DNA from: Hepsetus odoe
Lineage: Eukaryota > Chordata > Actinopteri > Characiformes > Hepsetidae
Assembly: GCA_017165825.1 (NCBI GenBank)
Contig: CM029367.1
Coordinates: 12,795,742-12,859,741 of the forward strand
Reading direction: 5' to 3'
DNA: 64,000 nucleotides
The notes beneath the pieces are model-generated. The model saw only the letters and a list, made by a program, of their open reading frames with translations, was not told the origin of the DNA and searched no databases. Positions 50,303 through 58,186 of this stretch are shown here, piece after piece. Both the position numbers and the translations under genes were made by a program. Position 1 is the stretch's first letter; every line of letters begins with the position of its first letter.

Positions 50303-53300
50303 ACACACTCGCACATACACATGTAGTGAAGTGGTGCTTTGAAAGATTAAGTGGGGATTGTAGTGCTAAGGCGGTTGGTCCCAAATGTCCACAATGATGC
50401 ACATGCACATTGAGTGGCCCGGCAACTTAAGTTCTGGAATTTGTTTTGTCTTGAAGCCATTCCAAACCAGTGCACAAAGTAATGTGAAAATTTAAATTGG
50501 GATTAACATGCTAATCCAGAATCTCATTCTTGCTCACATGCTAATCCAGAATCTCATTCTTGCTCACAGGCTAATTTATAATCCCGTTCTTTCAGAATCA
50601 TTTTCTTGTTAACAAACTGAATCACTTTCTTGCATTCTAATCCAGAATAGCAATCCCAGGATTACCTTTTTGCTATCAATTCTCAAACCTTACGTTCAGC
50701 TTTCTGACCTTAACACTTTTGCTCTGCTGGTTTTACAGATCTGTCTGAGTCTGGTACGACTTCTGCACTATCTGGCCCGTTCACCGTTGGGCTCTCTCAC
50801 CCTGCTGGACTTCAGGCCCAGGCAGTTTGTGCTGGTGGATGGAGAGCTGAAGGTGACAGACCTGGATGATGCCAGTGTGGAGGAGACACCCTGTTCTTCT
50901 TCCACAGACTGCCTGCTGGAGTTTCCCGCTCGTAACTTCACCCTCCAGTGTAGCAATGGGTACTGTCAGGGCATCAACGAGAAGAGAAACCTTTACAACG
51001 CCTACAGGTTAGCATCGAGGCTCATATAATAGTTTCAGCCAAAACATCTTCTGTCAGTAGTCTTCATCTCTAGTTTGGCATTTGACGCATGAGGCTAATG
51101 AGGCAAATAACGAAGCATCATGCATATTAAATACCTAAATGATTTCAAATGGCCTCAAATAGATTTCCATATGTTGTGATTGAAATCCATCACAAGGCCA
51201 TGCTAAAATCTATAGTAGCATCATAAATCTTATATATTGGGATGAACAAAAATGTATTAATTCATTCATTCATTCAATTCAATTCAATTCAATTTATTCT
51301 TATATAGCGCCTTTTACAACACAGTTGCCCCAAGGCACTTTACAATGGTGGTGGATGGTGGAACAGGTTACAGTGATAGATGTTAAAGCCGGACAACTAC
51401 GAAGGAGAGGAACCAAAAAAAATGTGGAGAAAAAAAAAACCTCTGAGGGTCCAAGGTCAACCGGCTACCCAACCCCCTTGAGTATACTAACAGTACAAAG
51501 TTAGTTTGGTTTTAGACTCCAGGATCAGTGAGGAGTCCCAAGTTTCTTCCAGGTACCGATGAGCTGCCAGGGTCCCTTGGCGCATCAGATGCATCACACA
51601 GACCAGATTAGCTCGGCATTGGACTCAGGTGATGACCACAGCGGGTCCCCCCGGACATGTGGGGAGAGAAATGGAATGAGGGGGTCAGTAATGAGCAGGA
51701 TCCAGTAGTGACAGACACAGAAATGAAACAACAGTGCGATGGCATGTACAGCAGCACCAGCGACATTAGTAATGGTGCACTATGGTGATTGGTGCGGGTA
51801 AGATAAACTAAAGAAGTAAGTCTTCAGCCGTGATTTAAAGACTGAGACTGAATCGGCATCCCGTACAGAAGCAGGCAAGCTGTTCCACAATCTAGGGGCC
51901 CTGTAACTGAAAGCTCGTGCTCCTGTACATTTATTTATGCGAGGGACAATTAGGAGATCTTTATTCTGGGATCTAAGTGGGTGGTTAGGTGTATAGGTAT
52001 TAAGCAGTTCGGTTAGGTATATTGGGGCAAGACCTTTAAGTGCCTTGTAAGTTAAGAGGAGGACCTTGAAGTCAGCCCTGTACCTAACAGGAAGCCAGTG
52101 AAGCGAGGAGAGTATGGGAGTTATGTGGTCGTACTTCCTGCTCCTGCTAACAATCCTAGCGGCTGTGTTCTGAATGCGCTGTAGGGTGCTTAATGTGCCC
52201 TGAGAGCTTCCAGAAAGTAGGGCGTTACAGTAATCTAATCTACTGTATACAAATGCATGTACTACTTTCGCCGTGTCTTCCATTGACAGATGGAATGAAT
52301 GATTCATTCATTCATTCATTCTTTCATTCATTCATGGTCTCGACTGCTTACCCTGACTTGGTCCATTGGTTGCGCTGCAGCCTATCCCGGAACATGCAGG
52401 GTGAAAACATATCAACATATTGAGCATTAAAATAATACAATAGAATAAAGTTATGTAACTGATCATTTGTTATACTGTTCCTTTAATGAGGACAGCTCTT
52501 TGCTACATAGTTGCTTTCCAGTACATGCTCTATTAAATCAAGACATTTCTTTTTTCATGCAAGAGCGAATTGTGTAATATCACTGATGTTTAAAAAGGTT
52601 TTGGATAGAGCAGCGTTAGAAACGTCCAATGTTTATGATCACACATTGTGTGCATGTGAAGTTGTGCATTTTGATCCATTGTGTGCATTTTTTTTTGAGT
52701 AATTTCGCAGTTATGTTTAATCGCTTCTTCTCTAATAAACTTGGCATGTAGCTCAGACAGCTAACAGGCTAAGAGACTCTTTTGGCACTAGGGGTAAGGA
52801 CTAAAAAGGTTTCACCGAAAACTGCAAGTTGCACTTAGCTTTGACTAAAGGCGTATTAAATCCACTGAGGACAAATAAAAGCATGCCTTTAGCCGGGTGC
52901 TATAACATAATGTTATCTTTCCCTGAGTGTAAATTAGAGACTATTGTAACCGTAGAAGTTGTAAATCAGTATTTTAGCTCTGGGATGTTTATTTCAGAAT
53001 AATTACTACCTGTTCTTCACCACGGAAAAAAAAAAAAAAAACAACTGGTAAATGGAAGCATTTTATTCTAGTTAATCATTTTGCAGCAAGATGACAAAAT
53101 GGCTTCAGTGTAGGAAGCAAAGACTGCATTTATAACATGGTAGTGCTGTGAAAGTGGAAACATTATGGAAACCGAGTGGTTTTAGATTCTGATAGATAAA
53201 GCAACTCATTTAGCTCTTCTTTCATGAAAAAGCAATATGCACTGATCCAGCCTCTTGCCAGCCTCTAGCACCCACACTACAGCTCAGCTGTGGATCAAGA

Positions 53301-56300
53301 AGCACTGTCTGATGAAGCACAAGTGAGGTGTTAAAAGATCTGTTGACTGTTGATCTTTTTTCATTTATGCAGATTCTTCTTCACCTACCTGCTACCCCAC
53401 AGTGCCCCCACTGCCCTCAGGCCTCTTCTCGACAAGATCGTCAACTCTACAGGTTAGCATTCCTTGTCATGCAAAACTTTGCTTCTGTGTTGTTGTGTTT
53501 GTTTTTTTTCTTTTCTTTAGAATTTGTAAATGGCAGCTGTTCTTTTAGGATGGACACCCAAAAAGGTCCCTCACTGCTGATTTTTTAATTAATTTTAATA
53601 ATTTAGTTCTAGTTCTTTTATTACAAACATGGTCATGGAGCAGCTTTACTAGTATCTAGAATAATACATTTTACATCGCAAGTTATTAGAACAAGTTCTA
53701 CAATTCTAAGCCATTTTGGGCCTTTTCTATAGGTGCCTCCATCATTTCCCTGCTTACCTTTATGGTTTACATTCCCTGTGAGTCTGTCTGGGCTTCTTTG
53801 TGCATGCTCTCTATCGGCTTGTTTATCAGGATGATGGTATGTCTTTTTAAATCTGTTCATCTGAAGCACTGAAGCCTCGAGAGTTGTGTGTGGGCTTTAG
53901 TGCTGATGCAATCTCACATAAAGAATCCACGCTCTGTCACAATTTAGCACAGTTTTGGCATGCAAAATCATGCCACGTTTCATTTGCCATCAACCGAATG
54001 AGTCTTGGTTACTCGGCTGAACGTTGAGCTGTCTGAGCTCAGTGCGTGAGTGTGATTTACTGACAAGAGTGTTATGTGAATGCATGGTCTAGGAGAGCTG
54101 CTCTGGAGCACAGATGAGACCCTGGCTCACCTCGAGAAGGCACTGGACATGTACAGGAATGGACAGTACCTCATGAATGACACACAGATGCACAAAACAG
54201 GTACACAGTTTTTTTGGATGTTGGATATAAAGCTTTGTAGAATCGTTTAGTTTCCACGTTTAGATTAATCATTTAGTTAATTCAGACATTTTAGTAAAAG
54301 CCTTGGCCATATGGAAATTCTGACATTTGTGGGCCTTTGTTAGCCTTCAATTGGGAAAATGGGAATTTTATTATCAAAAACCTTCCTGTTGCAGTGTTTG
54401 CCTCACAAATTCAGACAATGCACGGAAGTCAATATTCAATTTAAAAACTAAGAGGTAATAAATCCTCTTAAATATGTTAAACCAATTTTTGTTTGACAGG
54501 TTTTATGTATTTATGTATTACATTAAATGCGTATATTAGTATATTTTTACACTTTAATTATTATTATTATTATTTTTTTTTTTTACCAATACACAACCAG
54601 TAGCAAGCATATATATGCATGTGTGCGTGTGTGTGTGTGCGTGTGTGCGTGTGTGTGTGCGTGTGTGCGTGCGTGCGTGCGTGCGTGCATGCGTGTGTGT
54701 GTGTGTGTGTGTGCGCGTGTGTGCGTGTGTGTGTGTGTGCGTGTGTGCGTGTGTGTGTGTGTGTGTGTATGTGTGTATGTGTGTGTGTGTGGGAGGGAGG
54801 GAGAGCTCTTGGGAAAGCAGGCCAGAGAGTTTTGACTGACGGTTCTTTTTTATTTTGGATGGCTCTAGAGAAACAAAGGAAACATAGCTTTCTCTCTCAG
54901 CAGTTTCTCTTCTTCTGTCTTTCACTTGCTCATTTGTTTCTCTGTTTTGACCCTTTTCTGTTTGTTCAACCGCTCACTTTTCTTTTTCCTTCTTCAAACC
55001 ACTCTGTTTGCTCTCATTCCCCCTCTTTCACCTTCACAGTCTAGAGCTCTTGTTCTGTTCTTTCTCTCTTTCCCTCTCTCTCCCCTCCTCGCTCCATTAG
55101 CTGTGTAGAGCGAAAGCACAGAAGAATTAATGAGTGAACGATACGATTTAAGAATATGTTAAGAAAGAATCCCTGCAGCCAGGTTTGTTAGGTCTTTCAA
55201 GCATTATTTCATCATGCCGTTTGAAATGGCCACAAAGATGAGTTTAATATTACTAGCGTTTGTTATTTTTGATAAAAAGGCCAAGATGTTTACATGTTAA
55301 ACCATAACTGCAGACACAAACACAGTATGGTATATGTACGTGGGTTATTTTGAGGTAGAAGTATGATCAGGTAGGAGAACCCTACCAGTCATGCTTTTGG
55401 ACACATCCAGTTGTGTATTTTTATGATCTCAGGGGGGTTTATACTACATTCTTTTCTATATGTTCTGACTTACACTTATGATGTCAATGGAGGTTTTATA
55501 GCTACTTCTTTTGTCTTCTTCTCACTGTCCAGCCTCTAGTAAACAGGCTCCTTTTGTTACTGCACCTTTGAGAAAGATACATGTCAATGACCTTTGCTGT
55601 GATTCTGCCCTGCCTTCAACAACAGTCCAGGCAGAAACACTCCTTGTTAAATTTAATGTGTTACTGCTCAAGCTTGCATAGGAGATTATTTGTGATGTTT
55701 ACAATGTAAAGAATTTTTATATGCTACAATAAGACTTTATTCCGGCTGCTCCTGTTAGGGGTTGCTCTCTGATTCTTCATTTCCATTTCTAATATGTTAG
55801 CTATGCTAAGTGAGAGATCATTTCATACATTTTCTGTATGATCCTTTAAAACTTAAAAAAATGGCTAGGAACATTATATAATATCCATATTCTTGTAGTC
55901 ACTGCATTATGTGTCAGCTTTTGACAGGATTTATTCATTCATTCATTCATTTTCAAAAACACTTATCTGGGACCAGGTCACGATGGTAGCTAGCTGAGGT
56001 CAGCCTAGTCCAACGTCCCTTTCACTGAGGCCCTGAGGCACCCACAGGCCAGCCAAGATATATAATCTTCCCAGTGTGTCCTGGTTCTGCCCCATGGCCT
56101 CCTCCCATTTGGTCATGCCCAGGAAACTAATTTCCGCCACTTTGGAATCTTATTCTTTCTGTCACTACCCAGAGCTCATGACCACAGGTGAGGGTTGGAA
56201 CAAAGATCGACTGCTAAAGAGAGCTTTGCCTTTCACAGCCCTGTTGGAGTCCAACACCCACTGAGAAAGAGCATAATGCCAAGAACACGGACGCAGCTCT

Positions 56301-58137
56301 CACTGCGTTTATGCAGGGACCGATCACAGAATTCTCACCCCACACAACTCAAGAGAAGAAACGAGTCCAGCCCCCATCCAGGAGTTTCAATCCAGAGCCC
56401 AAGCTGTGCATAGAAGTGAGCCCAACTAAATCTAGTCTGTAACAATCAACTTCCCGCACAAGCTCTGGCTCCTTCCGCCCCAGAGAAGGGATTTTCCATC
56501 TACCAAAAGGCAGCTTCTGCACCGAAGGTCCAGTTGGCAAGGGCCTACACCCCATCCGAGCACCCATGGGGCATCACACTCGGCCCCTATTTCTCCTCTC
56601 GGTGAGGGTGGGAATCACTAGAGGGTGGGAAATTATAAAAATAAAAAGTAAACAAGTAGTGATACATTTTACTGGGGCAGTTTGTATACAGATTAGTGGG
56701 TGTTTTTTTGTTTTTTGTTAATTGTCAGAAGTCTTGTAAAGCAGCAGGGCTCTCATCACAGCTCAACGTTAGTGCTGGTGTTGGTCATAGACCCAGACAG
56801 AGCAGCGCCCAATCTCTCAACAACCACCCATCCGTCCTCCGCCATTTAGTGAAAGCAAGAGCCCCGTAAAGCATTCATTAGACCAATGAAGTATCTTATA
56901 GTCTGCATTATTTACTGCTGACTGGCTCTTCCCTGGTATTCGAGGCCACACGAGGGGGTGTGTGACCCGCCTCCCTTCTCCATAACACCACCCGGACACA
57001 CTCCAAGCACTAAATTCAGTACAGACAGAGGGCCTTAAACGGCCCCTAAAAAACTGTCCCTCTCTTTAAAAGAACAAGCAAAGCACACTACTAAATCAAC
57101 CAGCCTCTCACCACCCTTCAGGCTATGTCCCCTGGAGAGAGGGAGACGCTACACACACTCACACACACACAAAGAGAGAGAGAGAGAGGGACACTCAGTG
57201 ATTCATGGTTGAGCAGCTGTGAGGTTTGCAGTAATAGGGGATGAAGATGCTTTGAAGCAGACATTCTCGTCTCATCAGGTCTCTTGTCACAGTGTCGTGA
57301 AGGTGAATTTGTGGACAAGTCTGGAAACGGCACTTCACTCTTCATGCCTGAGTTATACCAAGCCCGCATACACACACCAGGCGCGCAGCCCAAAAACTGA
57401 ATCAGAGTTTTTCCTTTTCCTTTGAGCTTTCTGAGAACATCCCAAATGCATATTCTATTCCATCAAAACATGGGAGTAAAAAGTGAGTTTTATTAGCTCA
57501 TCTTTCATATCCTAACCAGACATTTTGTCACATGTGAATGCTATTTTGTAACAAAACAAATCAGACTGTGGAATAAATGTAGGAAAGTCTGGTAAATTTC
57601 TCTTAAATATCTCTCAATCAATCTGAACAAGATGGATGTTGTTGGTATCTGTTTGCAATTATTCAGTGCGTTTAACATACTTATATGGGTGAACAGAATT
57701 ACGTAATTGAACAGCTATGTAATGATGTGCATTACATTCTGTATCAACCGGTGGAATGTAAAAACACAAATCGTATTTTTCAACATAGCTATTGTATTTT
57801 CTAAGCTTCTGAAACGTAGAACGTAGATCCACTGCACTTCTATGGCAGTTTTCCAGTGGCCAATGTATTACTGTGGTCTTAACAAAATTTCAGTATTAGG
57901 TCATTTCTGCATTTCTCAGCATTTTCACGTCAGAACCCAAAGCCCCACCATGACAATAAACAGTCAGGCTCTTTATTATGTAGAAAAACAATGATTTAAT
58001 ACAGCGTCCAGCTATTAAGAGTTGGCCTGTGTGGCCAGTTTGATGTGTGTTTTGGATGAGTTACAGTTGGCCTGTTACTCCACCATCCATCCTGATTTTA
58101 TTCTCTTTTTCTCTCTCTCTCTCTCTCACTCTCTCTC

Positions 58138-58186
<49 letters not shown>

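Larger units (their letters stand above)
46568..50738 (+). other. pkdcc: pkdcc intron 2 (4.2 kb)
   Basis: A GT-AG intron. It contains a four-copy 17-bp tandem repeat (about 49156-49225), a CA microsatellite (50253-50310) and a 30-bp tandem repeat near the 3' end (about 50505-50570). The remainder, including 46600-49100, shows no transposon or exon I can recognise. Confidence 0.85.
51008..53372 (+). other. pkdcc: pkdcc intron 3 (2.4 kb), half of it transposon
   Basis: A GT-AG intron. A 1-kb L2-type LINE and the tail of another retroposon occupy about 51273-52404. The rest (52405-53372) is AT-rich with a short A run at about 53023-53041 and nothing recognisable. Confidence 0.85.

Noticed and set aside
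54527..55044. Overlapping cysteine/valine and histidine/threonine frames
   Set aside because: Translations of the GT/GC microsatellite on both strands.
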